DNA of 64,000 nt from Plutella xylostella (GCF_932276165.1 NC_063997.1:320001-384000), one strand, 5' to 3'; counted from the stretch's first letter, positions 32,041-45,560 are shown. The notes: generated by a model not told the origin, from the sequence alone. Translations and numbers: made by a program.

Positions 32041-33255
32041 CCGCCTTATTGAAATTATCATAGTTTTTTTTATCACTCTGTCTAAATGAAAATATACATC
32101 CCTCAACATTCTATAAGTAGGTACCTATATTACTAATAGTTGACACATAAAACTAAACTTTCCAAGCTTTTGCAAGTCAATTAAGTAATAGTTATTAGTA
32201 CAGAGTTTTGTCACAGCCGCGAAACAAATAACATCTGAGCCAAGACAAGAGGACAAAGACTGCTCAAATTGTTTCAATAGAGGAAAGTTATCTCCGTGAA
32301 GTCACGAGAGTAATCACGATCAACAAGTTCCAACACGACACAACCACCAGATGGAAATTTATAAGATACCTATAAATAGTACTTATAATATACTTCGTGC
32401 TTACTAAAGTAAATACACTGGCGAGCAATGAAAAAGTTCCACCTGCCATTGCTGTTCCATAATTAATTATAATATGTCACTGGCTTCTGTTTCATTGCTC
32501 GTGTCGTGAGAGTATTATAAGTTTAATAAAAAATGCATAGTAGTTTTACAAAAAGTTGCTATGTTCTGGATAAACACATCTATTTATTGGGCCTCAGAAA
32601 AACTGGGGTTCTTCTAAGCGTGTCGCTGAAAATTTGTAGTGCTGGACTAGAGTTAGTCACCGTGTGAAAGTGAAAGGATTAGCCAGTTGGATTAGTGGTC
32701 GGTGGTTGACTAACCAAGTTGATACTTAACTTTGGGAAGCTCATATTTAGTTTGTAATTAAACATAATGTAATATGTTTATGCTTAAAATATTTTTATTC
32801 GTTACATAGGTAGGTTCCCTGTTCTTAGATTATATAATGAAATTATGTAAGTATTTAAATATATTAATTCTCCCTATAACTATACGCTACAAATGCCTCT
32901 AAGTACCTACGACGTATAGTAAAGTAAGATGTGTCCTACAATCTCGTCCAGTATGGACAACGTCTTCAAAAATCCATCTAACTTTACAAGTTGAGATAGG
33001 TACAATCTGGTTTGCTTTAAGTTTATATTCTTACAAACTTCACAAAAAGTGAGTAAAAAGTGCAAAACCTATGCAAATTGACTTATAATATTACTATTAG
33101 GTTAGTTATGAATCGAATAACGAAGTGATTCGACAGAGAACAAAGTTAATCGTCATGTCTGCGGTGGGACTTTCATTTCATATAGTGAGTTGCACATATA
33201 TGGAAGAAGGTGATCGGTTACCCAGTAATTTCACGTAACAATACAAACAAAAGAA
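32041..33255. other. spacer, nothing recognised
   Basis: A+T-rich; no exon, RNA gene or clear repeat seen. Confidence 0.4.
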
Positions 33256-33257
33256 TT

Positions 33258-33306
33258 ATTAAATAAATAAATACAATAGAACTTTATTGAAAAACACACA
33301 ACATAC
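33258..33306 (-). mobile_element. LINE tail remnant, reverse orientation
   Basis: TTAAATAAATAAATAC followed by AGAACTTTATTG reads as a LINE 3' end backwards (CAATAAAG ... TTTATTTA). The truncated LINE begins right after it. Confidence 0.35.
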
Positions 33307-34645
33307 GATTCACAAAAAGGGTCCAAAGAATCTTGTTTCTAATTACAGGCCGATTTCCAAACTCTGCATAATCTCAAAAATATTTGAAAGAATAGTTTAC
33401 AACCAACTCTATGCAGCACTTCACAATTCTTTTAGTTTGTCACAGCATGGTTTCTTGAAAGGGAGATCGACAGTCACTAACCTTCTAATATTGAATGAAC
33501 AATTAACAGAAAATATGGAGAATCACCTTCAAACTGATGTAATCTATACGGACTACAGCAAGGCATTCGATCGAGTTGATCATAAGCTTCTTTTGTGTAA
33601 GCTACATCGATCTGGAATTCGAGGTGACTTATTCAGGTGGTTTTCCTCCTACATTGATAACCGATCGCAAGCTGTTGTGGTCAGCAATTACACGTCTGGT
33701 TGGATTAATGTGCCCAGTGGAGTGCCCCAGGGATCCCTTTTGGGTCCTCTGCTTTTCGTGATCTTTATTAACGATATCGATTCATGATTTCATAGCTCTA
33801 AAGTTCTAAGTTTTGCTGATGATATGAAAATATACAAACCTATAAGAACTATCGCAGATGCCGAAGCCCTCCAGGCAGATTTGAAGCGGCTCGATAGCTA
33901 TTGTTCCAAAAATAAACTAGATTTAAACCCTTCTAAATGTTTTCATGTTACCTTCTCAAGAAAAAAGGTGGGCATTAATTTTACCTATACTTTAAAAGAT
34001 CACAGTCTACAAAAGGTAGATGAGATCCGCGATCTGGGTGTGACTCACGATTCGAAGCTACTCTTTGACACCCATATCAATAATATAGTTAAGAAGGCTT
34101 CTAAAAACCTTGGTTTCATTATGCGCTCATCGAAAGATTTTAAAAATGCGAAGACGCTCAAGATACTTTATTGCACCTATGTTAGAAGTAGTCTAGAGTA
34201 CGCATCGCAGATTTGGAATCCTAGATATAACATCTATGCTAACAGAATTAAGTCAATCCAAAAAAAGTTCATGCGTTTTCTAAATTTTCGGGTCAAATCC
34301 AACGTTCGTGAATATCATGCTTCTTGTCGACGTATGCATCTACTACCACTAATCAGGAGACGTGAAATTGCTGACTCTCTTCTACTCATGAAAATAGTAA
34401 GGGGCGATATTGACTGTCCCGAGCTTTTGTCAAAAGTTAACTTCTATGTGCCAATCAGGCCCCGAAGACTTCCACCGACCTTTTATATTTCTAACGTACC
34501 CACCAACTACAGGCAAAATACGTATTTGTGGCGAGCGTGCAATGCTTTCAATAAACTAGTTCCTGATCACCTAGATATAGACATATTTCACTCTAGTATT
34601 TCATCAGCGAGGCGTAAGCTTAGTGACATGTTTTTTAAGCCGTAG
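33307..34645 (+). pseudogene. LINE reverse transcriptase, single nonsense codon
   Basis: Motifs in order: IHKKGPKNLVSNYRPISKL, HGFLKGRSTVTNLL, IYTDYSKAFDRVDH (motif A), SGVPQGSLLGPLLF (motif B), a TGA at 33785-33787, then LSFADDMKIY (motif C) and a complete C-terminal region (IWNPRYNIYANRIKSIQKKF) to TAG at 34643-34645. The TGA stands where an Arg CGA is plausible, so one C-to-T change explains it. Otherwise open for about 440 codons, suggesting a young copy. Confidence 0.85.
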
Positions 34646-35005
34646 TTCTTCTATAAATATATTTCATTAACTTAACTTATAACCTGTTAGTTAGTTAAAT
34701 TATAACCTGTAAGGTAAATTTCGCAACTTGTTCAATATTTAATAAAATAAGCACAAGTTAACTTGTACTAAGTACATATATGTACAATACTCTTAAGTAC
34801 TTATTTAAATTTGTTAATTTAAGTTTGTATTAAGTACTAGATTGTACAACCTGCTCATGACTTTTTCCTAGCATTCACTTTATTTCCTACCAGTGGAAAC
34901 TTGTAATGACTAGCTGTTATTTATTTTAATATGTATTACTCAACATTGTAATAGTCGCTAGTTTTCCAAATAAAAATAAATAAATAAATAAAAATAAATA
35001 AATAC
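33307..35005 (+). mobile_element. 5'-truncated LINE (family C) with (AAATA)n tail
   Basis: RT frame from about 33307 to 34645, then 3' UTR and AATAAAAATAAATAAATAA at 34968-35005. 5' truncation removes ORF1, the endonuclease and the start of RT. Confidence 0.85.
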
Positions 35006-35009
35006 ATTA

Positions 35010-36470
35010 AATACTCGTAACAACAAAGGAGTAAGCACAATGGGCGGCCTTATCGCTAGAAGCGATATCTTCCAGGCAACCTTTAGGTGAATGAAAGACT
35101 TATAGAGTAAAAGAGGAAGGTGTACACGTACCTATTGCATTTAAATAAAATTACTAGTGATATTTTTTATGTTTTAATAATAAATACTTAGATACATACA
35201 CATATATTATATAAATATAATAGATACTTATATACATACATACCTATATACCAAATAGTAACTATTCCATTAAAATATTAGTACTTTCTTTTTGCATAAA
35301 TGTGTAACTAGAATCACGCCTGGCCGTCGTCGTGTAGACACAATCCGTGCACCCTCTGCTGTTTACGGCAATTTGTCCACAAGCAAGAAGTAAATCGTAA
35401 AAAGGACTTTACGCGATTATGCCGGCAGAGATTCCACACGTTTTATAGCTATTTTATGGAACACATTAAATTCTTATGCTGTAATATTTTTATATTAGAC
35501 TTTGTTGGGGTGACAGCTATTTTGTTCGGTATACTGAAATCTGTTATAAAGAATATTTACAGTCATATTTATATCTACATTTTATTGCTCCTTGTAAGGC
35601 AACATTTTTATGCAAATGGAGGGAGTTATTATTTTCACTTTAAATTTGAAAGATGGGTATATGCCTTGCTAGTAAGGTATATTTTTACAATGTTCACTTC
35701 TAATTTCAATACTTCTAGCCGCAAGTACTAAGCATAAACTGGAGGAAGTTAGCTTAGTGCATTTACACGATAGAAGAAGAATTTCAATACCAGAGCTCCA
35801 TTAAAATATTTCAATAAGTATTACAGTTTTGAGTATTCAGTTGCGGCTAGCGGCTACAAGCAATAACCACTACCCTACTATTTAGGTAAACGCTGCCGTC
35901 GACTGCTCATTTTCGCCCAACAATAGCGAACGCATCGCGGGCGCCATTTATTACGCCCATTCACTAACTCATTTCCAGCTTGACGCCTAATTGTTTAATT
36001 ATATCATCTATCACGATTACTTTTAATCTTACAAAAGTGGTCGTGCAATCCTGGTTGGCGAATCAACAGTAGGTGTACTCAGCTTACATTACATTCAAAG
36101 TGATTGCTATCGCTAGAGGAGCACTACAATAGGGCCTCTGTTTCCCGGCTCCGTTCCCATTTGCTTGAATAGCCCGTACCGACGTATTTACGTGCCCTAC
36201 ACCGCCCGTGCGCTAAAGGGTTAAAATTAGCCGTAACCGGATAAACCCGGTTTAAACAGGTTAATACAAAAAAGGCAAAAAAGCTAAAGTGAGGGAAATG
36301 CGACGATTAAGTCTGAAACGAGGTTCGTAATTCGCCGTGAGGGGAGGTCGGATAGCTAGAATGGCTTGTTTTTTTGCTGTTTAATAGCCGCGGCTAGCCG
36401 TCTATGGGCAGTCAATATTTATTGCTGTCCATTGTCTATTAAAAGGAATATTTGAGAAAGAAAATAGTAA
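35010..36470. other. spacer, nothing recognised
   Basis: No host exon or clear repeat supported. The open frame at 35456-35731 is Phe/Ile/Tyr-rich and A+T-driven. Confidence 0.4.
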
Positions 36471-36477
36471 ATAGGTA

Positions 36478-36945
36478 AAGATAAGATAAGATAAAGATAA
36501 AGATTCATTTATTGTAAACATGGGTAGATAAAAATGGTGTTACATAAATATTAGTTCTCCATGCTTTGCACTATACAGTACGTACAATTTTTACACTATA
36601 GAATTCATGCAAATTTATATAAATTAAGTTCAAACTGAGATAACATAATAATAGCAATATAATAATCAAATAGTCATACAATAATAGTCATTCATTTATA
36701 GGTATAATAAATTTATAATAATATGTCATTTATATATTCATTAATTGTATAATAACATTTTTTTTGGAGAATAGAGTTCAGTTCGTTTTTAAATTTAATA
36801 AGGTCAAGACATCTTATATTGTTGGGCAGTTTGTTGTACAGCTTAGGGCCCATACACACAATACTCTTAGTTAAGAGCGTAGTGTTATAGCGCTCAGTGA
36901 ACAGCCTGTCTCTGTTGCGACCTTGTCTAGAGGAAGGTAAAAAGA
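36478..36945 (-). mobile_element. LINE 3'-end fragment, reverse orientation
   Basis: Read on the - strand, 36930-36760 encodes SRQGRNRDRLFTERYNTTLL then MGPKLYNKLPNNIRCLDLIK, typical of a jockey/CR1-type ORF2 C-terminus. It ends at a (GATAA)n-type tail around 36480. Heavily 5'-truncated. Confidence 0.7.
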
Positions 36946-38210
36946 GGAAGAGGTAAGGTAAAAAGTTATCAAATTATGAATTACACAATCTATCTATACA
37001 GGTAGGTACTTATAACCAGCTATTGTATTTAGCTGAGGGTTTGGTTAAATCCCTGTTAATGTTTATCTTAATCAAAACGGCTAACTTAACTAATCTTAAC
37101 CAAATTATTTCAAACTTTTACCCTTCAGAATTAAGTATAATTTAAAAGGCATTGTTTTTTAATAAATTGAGGAGAGGAAAGTTTGAAAGGGCTGAATAGA
37201 GAATCAAATAATCTTATCAGTTCGGTGGTTCAGTTAAATTCACAAATTTGAAATAAAGAAAGAAATAGTATATTCGCCTTCAGGAATCCACAACACGGAA
37301 AAACACATAATAACACTAATTAGGTACACAGCATATAGGTACGATAAATTTTGTAAAGACTACAAGCGTGATTGTGGTCACAAAGATAATACATTTGGAA
37401 TTCCTTTTACTTATGTAAAATATGTAAGAGATGTTCCTTCTTACAAGTTAGTATAGTATTTAGGCATTTTCTTTATTAATAACATAATCTTTAATCAACA
37501 CTCTAATTAGGAAAATTCATTATTAAAAGGCTTAGCTAGAAAAGCTTTGTTCGGCTCAATAAAGGATTTTGGATTTCGCACTAATTACTCTTCGTATAAC
37601 TTTTGGCAGATTTTAGTACCTACTTATTAATAATGATAATATTTATTAAGGAAACAGTACCTACTAACACATTCACGATGTGCGACGGCAGCAGGAATGT
37701 ATCCGAAACGTATAGACTGATTTTGAAGCAGTTTTTTTAATAGTTTAATAGTTCTATCTATCTATCTATATCTATTGTTTAATAGTTGTCATCACAATCG
37801 TGGGACAAACCCTAATTAATATAGTATTATCTACCTAAGATAACTATGTACTAACTTATAAAATCCAGTTCGTCTAAGATTGACTTTAACCTATTCCCCA
37901 AGTATAGTTTTCGTTCTTCGGCTCACTTAAAGTTACGCAGCCGTATAACCTGCAGAGTCGTAACAAAATTGTGATGCGCAAACGAAATTTCCTTTCATCT
38001 CATTATCTCAAGTTGATAAAGTTGCCGACAGCGCCGCCCGCGGGCATATCGGGAACTTCCCAATTTCAATATCAAGTTCCGAGGAACACATCGTATTGGC
38101 GGAGTTGTGGAGTACATGCAATCTGTGAGCTTCCGGCGCCGCGTGTTACATTCTAAATTGGTGTCTATGGACCGTGCGTCCCACTCGGAAATCAAATCTT
38201 AATCCTAACT
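36946..38210. other. spacer, nothing recognised
   Basis: No supported exon. A GC-richer patch at 38020-38150 shows no recognisable coding similarity. Confidence 0.4.
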
Positions 38211-38211
38211 T

Positions 38212-38403
38212 ATCATATTATAAATGCGAAAGTAACTATAGTCTGTCTGTCTGTTACTTTTTCACGCCAAAACTACTGAACGCATTTGAATGAAATTTGG
38301 TATACATACGGTCTAGACCCTGGGAAAGAACATAGGCTACTTTTTATCCCGGAATTTCCACAGAAATCTTTTTAAGGCGAAGCGAAGCGCGCGGGAACAG
38401 CTA
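38212..38403 (+). repeat. short interspersed repeat family R, copy 4
   Basis: TATTATAAATGCGAAAG, GTCTGTCTGTCTGTTAC, AAACTACTGAACGCATTTGA, GGCGAAGCGAAGCGCGCGGG and CAGCTA. Close to copy 3 but with a short TCTG run. Confidence 0.8.
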
Positions 38404-41150
38404 TACGTTATAAGATTCCAATAATAAACGTACTGAGTTCTTCTTCTTAGCGCACTAGAGCTGGTCTAGAGTTTGTGAAAGTGGTGGAAGTATCAGCTAT
38501 TCATAATAGCGACGGTGACTGACTGTTCAGGGTGTGCCGAACAAATTTAATATAAAGAACAGGGAAGAAATATAAAAAAATCTCTGAAAATGTATGGGAA
38601 TGTAGGTATTAATCACTGTGAACTTAATGCCATGGTGGTTAAAAGATAACTTAATAATGAATCTCTACATTGAAGTGTGCTTGGTGTTCAGGGATCTATG
38701 CAGAATCCTATTTGAAGACTGTAGCTCGTAAAAAGACAGTATCTGAAACATTGTTCTACCTATTCTGTTACAAAGTGTAATGCAATTTCCAGATTATGCC
38801 ATAAATTCCACATCATGTGAGTTACTTTCAATGTTAGTGTGGTAAGGTACTTACTTTTAGTAAAATACGTAAGTTTAAGTAAATTTATGAAATATTCAGT
38901 TGTTTAACCATAGTCATATTACATAAATTAGTTACTTCAGTAATTCAGTCACAGCAGTATTTCATTCGTCAGTCAAAATGGTGTTGGAATAGTATAAATA
39001 TGAACGTAGAGAGATATTATTCAGTTACGATCCATTCCACGCCAACGAGGGTATAACCACATTTGCCAGCGAGAAACACGAGACATGTATCATGCTAATG
39101 TGGTATATAAATATGTTATATATTATGTAAAGATAAGGTTGTATGTGTTAGATTGTGAGTTTACGAGCGCGTCGCCGCAGCGCGCCGTGTGATGGGATGA
39201 ATGGGTGATGCATTCATAACTATCTTATCTGGTATCTTTCTCACCCTGTAGGTATGTCATCATCATCATAGAAAATATATTGAACCTTGGAAAAAAAACG
39301 CACCTGCTTGAATTCTTATGGTAAATTCTTTGCTTGCGTATTTTTGTGCACTTTTTTACCCATGTAAGTATTATTATAAGTTACTTCCTAACTTAAGTTC
39401 CTTTACGGAACGAATCCGAGAATACACCTAATTAATAAACCATCTTCTTAATAACATAAATAATTAATTACTTACACAATGCGTCAAGTTCGGCCACAGT
39501 TCGGCCCTAGTTCATAGTTCGCCAACATAATAGCTCACATCTTCTAGCTACATACATACTAGTGCCGCTACGCGGGGCCGCTTACACGACACTAAGTAAA
39601 TAATAACATAACTCCAAGTTTGTTGCTAGTTGTGAGCATTGGCGTTATTAGTCGACTTGTGAACTTCGAACAGCAAACTTCCTTCCTTATGTGTGTGAAT
39701 TTGCGCCGAAACCGCCTCACAGTGATCCCGAGTGGCTAAAGTCCACGCTACACTTGCAGTGGTAAATTAAGTCTTCTGCTGTATGCAATAAGAATGTTTT
39801 AAAATTCAGAGTGTATGGTTGTCAGTCCCTGAGTGTACAGGTCGGTAGGGAGGGCGGAAGAGGCTTTGCCATTTCCGGCGTTTCACAAGTCTTGAGTTTC
39901 CCGCCGTGTCTTATCTGAAATGAGGTGACGAGGCGCCCTCAGGTTAGGTATTGATATTTAGCCGGTTATCCCCAGAACTACATAAGATCACATAAGCAAA
40001 GGTCTGACTCAGCGCCACAATACTATAACTAATAAGTAGGTAATTGTCAGTTTTTAAATTATCAGAGGGCATTGGAGAAGATATGCCGAATTACCTATCT
40101 GGCCCACGCTGAACAAAAAGGGTGAAAAATCTCAAGGAAGAAGAAAATCGCATTTCACCAGCGTCTTTAGGATAGTATCACTCACTGAAACACCTAAACA
40201 CTCACACATACTCACATCAAACAATGCTAATGATCACCTCCCCCTCCTGTCACCCGCTTACACTTCATAAGTTCTGGTTCTGTGTCACTTATAATTCCGG
40301 GCTCATCTAAAATAAAAAGGTCGTTTGGTAAAATGTTTTAGTCTAATTCTACAAAAAGCCCAACGAATGCAACAATCATGGCCACCAATCATCCCTACCA
40401 CCGGCACCAGACAGAACAAATAACAAATTAATTGTTGCAACAATCGGCCCCAGCGCAGCGCGAATCAAGTAATCCACTCGATCGAAGTAAGTGTTTAAAA
40501 TCATTTAAACTCTGTCCGCGGCGCGAGCATGCAACAGCTGCCCCGCCCCCGCCCCGCGGCGCCGCCTCACCCCCCCGGGCCCGCCTGTGTAAATAGGCCG
40601 TATACTTCAGGCCGGACCCGAGCTGGCTAAGTACGAAATCGATATAACGAAAATGAGGCTGAGTCGGTGAAAAGGAGTTACAGATCGCAGACACGAGAGT
40701 TGGTAAGAGTATTTCGTGAGGCGTTCAGTTGAAAAGTTTTTAAATGCAGTGCTTGAAATGCTTTTGTTACAGATAACAGAAATAACTAAATATTATTATG
40801 CATTTTCACCAACTCCGAACACCGGATTTGTTTTTCCAGCGTAGAAATTCTCGGAACTATAATTAATTTTCATAAATAAATAGTTGTTGGTGTTGACACT
40901 AGCGCCACAGTTCTGCAACTAATGTGTAGTCGCAGATATACCGGGCTACAGCGGAGCGCATTCATGATCTTGCATAAACGCAGAGCCATCTTACACAGAA
41001 ATTGGTGCATTAGGTAGGGTAAGCAGTCGGGCTTAGAGATTCGCTCATATTCACTGTCTCTGGAGAAGATTTGTTTATGTTGGGTAAGCAGTTTTGAAGC
41101 GTACCTACTACTAGCGAACTGAAACCTTCAGAACACACTTTGAAATCTTA
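38404..41150. other. spacer with a GC-rich patch
   Basis: No exon or clear repeat supported. The patch at 40500-40620 is listed separately. Confidence 0.4.
40500..40735. promoter_or_regulatory. GC-rich patch with Inr-like TCAGTT (candidate promoter)
   Basis: 40515-40590 is unusually GC-rich (GCCCCGCCCCCGCCCCGCGG). About 130 bp downstream lies GGCGTTCAGTTGAA (40720-40733), which matches the arthropod initiator TCAGT. No coding sequence follows in the window, so this is a guess at a distant first exon. Confidence 0.25.
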
Positions 41151-41154
41151 ACTT

Positions 41155-41402
41155 TGAGATGTTGGGCGCTTGGAGTAGTGAAATGAATAACGCGTCGTGT
41201 CTTAACTGTATTAAACTCTCTTTATTCAGTAAAATAGTAACATATTTATATGAAGATTCTGGAATGCGCTATGACGTAGACATGTCAATAAAGTCTAGTT
41301 TGGCTATCTATTAAATAGAAGGTATGCGACTTGTGACGTATGTTGTTTAGAGATAGTATTACAAATATTTATGGAATGCATTGTACTACGTCACATGCTA
41401 CA
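41155..41402 (-). repeat. LTR copy 1
   Basis: 248 bp, outer 3' LTR of the array in element orientation. Contains AATAAA on the - strand (TTTATT at about 41220). Followed inward by the polypurine tract. Confidence 0.92.
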
Positions 41403-43329
41403 CCACCCCCCTAATTTTGAGAAAAAATATTGCAAATATTTTTTAAAATTACACAGACAATGAAAAATGCAATTACAACATAGGTACTTACTACTACTAA
41501 AGGTTAAATAATTATTTAATAGTTAAGGATTACATGGTTTTGGATTACATAATAAAATATTCTAAAGATACATTTCGGTTAAATAAAAGTAAGTTCACTT
41601 AGTAAGTAATTTCAAATGATTACATGTTAATTTTTTTATACTTAACAATATTTTTTTTTTTAATTTTGGTAAACATAACATTTATCTAATAACATAATAG
41701 AGTACTGCACTTGACCTTTGAATAGATTCCTGTCTCCAAATATGGATCATGTTTTGATTTAAATTACAACAGGCAAGATCCTAGTTGAAATATGACACGT
41801 TGGAGTGTATTGATGATGCGAACAAAATATGTTTTTATTGCAACAATGATTATGAATATACATAAATTAAAATAGGTAATTCCAAGTTAAACTTAAACAA
41901 TTATGGAAATTTAACATAGATATTGGTATCTAGTGTGTATTTTTGCCATATATATATATATTATTATTATTAAATATTAGAACAGCATTGTTGACGACTT
42001 ATTAAAAAAAATACAGTATTACCTACATTAAAGTAAAAGTTGTCATTACTAAGTCTTCATATATCAGGTATATAATTACCACTCACTGATATTTTTCAGT
42101 AAGTATTATCATTCACATTAGGTATTTTATATTTTTACGTTGACTACACGTAGATACACTACGGCCACGTATGTCTTTCATCATTGAACTTATAGTCAGT
42201 AATTGTGTTTTTATATTATTATAATTCATTTTATTTTATCATCATTTTCTTTAGTGCGTAATATACCTACACTATTCCTTTATTTAGTGTCACAAAATAT
42301 ATCTAATTCCCTCATGAAGAAAGCTCGTTTCAGACATGATCTGGAATTAACATTGAGTAACAAAATCTGCAGTTTAGGCAAATAATCGCGTCTTGTCTCA
42401 TAAATATGTTTTTTTTTTCATAATTAATCATAAAAATAAATGTCGATTCCGGCAAATTTATCGATTTTCAAGTAGGTATATTACTAAAATCACAATTTAG
42501 ATACCCTTGAATCAATAGTAGTATTCTTCCTTGGCTCTATGAGATTTTTCTCTTAAGCAGCTTGAGCTTTTGTCATAATCGATAGCAAATAAGCATATTT
42601 GCATTTTTTTGTTATCACTAGAAATTTCTAGGCGCGGTAATCGTCTCTGCGACGTTGTATTTTACTCATTATTTAAGTATTTTTTTATTTGTATATTTGC
42701 ATGTATAATTTACACCATGCTTATTATGCGTGTACGTCTATACTATACTACGCTTATATTTATCGCGTCCATTGCGCGTTGTGCACCTTTGCACTATTAT
42801 TTAATATTTCTTTACTTTTGTGGAAAATTTCTGCATTTCTACACAGTGGATGCTCGATCACACCATGATCAGAAAGAGAGTCCACCACTCTTTATTGAGT
42901 TATGCCTTCATCCTTGTATTTATAATTCTTTAAATATTGATAAATAGTCAATATACATATATTTTCTTGTCTATATTAGTGTAAATGTAAACTGTTTTGT
43001 AAGCCCCTCGTGATTATTAAATGCTATTAAATATTTTTGTTAATATATTTTTTTTTGCCGTCGTTGTCGTCAACAATCGTTTCTAAAATATATCTAATTA
43101 TTAAAATTAATACCTTAAAGATCCAATTAATTTATTTAAAAAAAACATAAGTGAGACTACTAAAAAAAATAATTCATAAATCTATTAAGTAGAATAAAAA
43201 AAAAACCTAAAACCTACATTACATTAACGAACTATTTACTTAACTTTCGTCATATTAAGGATGACCAATGGCAAGTTTTCACTTCACTTTTTTACTTTAC
43301 GCACTGCACTCATCACGTTACACTTTGAC

Positions 43330-43369
43330 GATCCGAAGATTGCAGGTTCGAGTCCTGTCACGGTCGCCA
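43330..43369 (+). other. tRNA-Arg 3'-half footprint at the primer-binding site
   Basis: 40 nt match tRNA-Arg (anticodon TCG as I recall the fly gene) from position 37 to the CCA end: anticodon-stem strand, variable loop AGATT, T-arm GCAGGTTCGAGTCCTGT, acceptor strand CACGGTC, discriminator G and CCA. The first three bases (GAT) are shared with the element body, so 37-40 nt come from the tRNA. In the neighbouring body the same place holds a 310-bp leader instead. Confidence 0.8.
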
Positions 43370-43617
43370 TGAGATGTTGGGCGCTTGGAGTAGTGAAATG
43401 AATAACGCGTCGTGTCTTAACTGTATTAAACTCTCTTTATTCAGTAAAATAGTAACATATTTATATGAAGATTCTGGAATGCGCTATGACGTAGACATGT
43501 CAATAAAGTCTAGTTTGGCTATCTATTAAATAGAAGGTATGCGACTTGTGACGTATGTTGTTTAGAGATAGTATTACAAATATTTATGGAATGCATTGTA
43601 CTACGTCACATGCTACA
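43370..43617 (-). repeat. LTR copy 2 (shared, central)
   Basis: 248 bp, no difference from copies 1 and 3 seen by eye. It serves as 5' LTR of the left body and 3' LTR of the right body. Next to it is the tRNA-Arg-like segment. Confidence 0.92.
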
Positions 43618-45560
43618 CCACCCCCCTAATTTTGAGAAAAAATATTGCAAATATTTTTTAAAATTACACAGACAATGAAAAATGCAATTACAACATAGGT
43701 ACTTACTACTACTAAAGGTTAAATAATTATTTAATAGTTAAGGATTACATGGTTTTGGATTACATAATAAAATATTCTAAAGATACATTTCGGTTAAATA
43801 AAAGTAAGTTCACTTAGTAAGTAATTTCAAATGATTACATGTTAATTTTTTTATAGTTAACAATTTTATTTTTTTTAATTTTGGTAAACATAACAGTTAT
43901 CTAATAACATAATAGAGTACTGCACTTGACCTTTGAATAGATTCCTGTCTCCAAATATGGATCATGTTTTGATTTAAATTACAACAGGCAAGATCCTAGT
44001 TGAAATATGACACGTTGGAGTGTATTGATGATGCGAACAAAATATGTTTTTATTGCAACAATGATTATGAATATACATAAATTAAAATAGGTAATTCCAA
44101 GTTAAACTTAAACAATTATGGAAATTTAACATAGATATTGGTATCTAGTGTGTATTTTTGCCATATATATATATATTATTATTATTAAATATTAGAACAG
44201 CATTGTTGACGACTTATTAAAAAAAATACAGTATTACCTACATTAAAGTAAAAGTTGTCATTACTAAGTCTTCATATATCAGGTATATAATTACCACTCA
44301 CTGATATTTTTCAGTAAGTATTTATCATTCACATTAGGTATTTTATATTTTTACGTTGACTACACGTAGATACACTACGGCCACGTATGTCTTTCATCAT
44401 TGAACTTATAGTAAGTAATTGTGTTTTTATATTATTATAATTCATTTTATTTTATCATCATTTTCTTTAGTGCGTAATATACCTACACTATTCCTTTTTT
44501 TAGTGTCACAAAATATATCTAATTCCCTCATGAAGAAAGCTCGTTTCAGACATGATCTGGAATTAACATTGAGTAACAAAATCTGCAGTTTAGGCAAATA
44601 ATCGCGTCTTGTCTCATAAATATGTTTTTTTTTTTTCATAATTAATCATAAAAATAAATGTCAATTCCGGCAAATTTATCGATTTTTAAGTAGGTATATT
44701 ATTAAAATCACAATTTAGATACCCTTGAATCAATAGTAGTATTCTTCCTTGGCTCTATGAGATTTTTCTCTTGAGCAGCTTGAGCTTTTGTCATAATCGA
44801 TAGCAAATAAGCATATTTGCATTTTTTTGTTATCACTAGAAATTTCTAGGCGCGGTAATCGTCTCTGCGACGTTGTATTTTACTCATTATTTAAGTATTT
44901 TTTTATTTGTATATTTGCATGTATAATTTACACCATGCTTATTATGCGTGTACGTCTATACTATACTACGCTTATATTTATCGCGTCCATTGCGCGTTGT
45001 GCACCTTTGCACTATTATTTAATATTTCTTTACTTTTGTGGAAAATTTCTGCATTTCTACACAGTGGATGCTCGATCACACCATGATCAGAAAGAGAGTC
45101 CACCACTCTTTATTGAGTTATGCCTTCATCCTTGTATTTATAATTCTTTAAATATTGATAAATAGTCAATATACATATATTTTCTTGTCTATATTAGTGT
45201 AAATGTAAACTGTTTTTACGGTTTTGTAAGCCCCTCGTGATTATTAAATGCTATTAAATATTTTTGTTAATATATTTTTTTTGCCGTCGTTGTCGTCAAC
45301 AATCGTTTCTAAAATATATCTAATTATTAAAATTAATACCTTAAAGATCCAATTAATTTATTTAAAAAAAACATAAGTGAGACTACTAAAAAAAACAATT
45401 CATAAATCTATTAAGTATAATAAAAAAAAAAAACCTAAAACCTACATTACATTAACGAACTATTTACTTAACTTTCGTCATATTAAGGATGACCAATGGC
45501 AAGTTTTCACTTCACTTTTTTACTTTACGCACTGCACTCATCACGTTACACTTTGACGAT

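Noticed and set aside
35456..35731. 91-codon open frame
   Set aside because: Hydrophobic Phe/Ile/Tyr-rich translation of A+T-rich spacer with no domain and no splice context.
40428..40694. 88-codon - strand open frame across a GC-rich patch
   Set aside because: Simple Arg/Gly/Ala-rich translation of GC-rich DNA with no family resemblance.
42609..42947. 112-codon open frame, repeated exactly at 44827-45165
   Set aside because: It is duplicated because it lies in the two bodies of the LTR element, and it is on the strand opposite to the element's transcript. The composition is A+T-driven and no domain is recognisable.
43330..43369. tRNA-Arg gene
   Set aside because: Only the 3' half is present and it carries a CCA end, which eukaryotic tRNA genes do not encode. 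It sits exactly at a primer-binding site.
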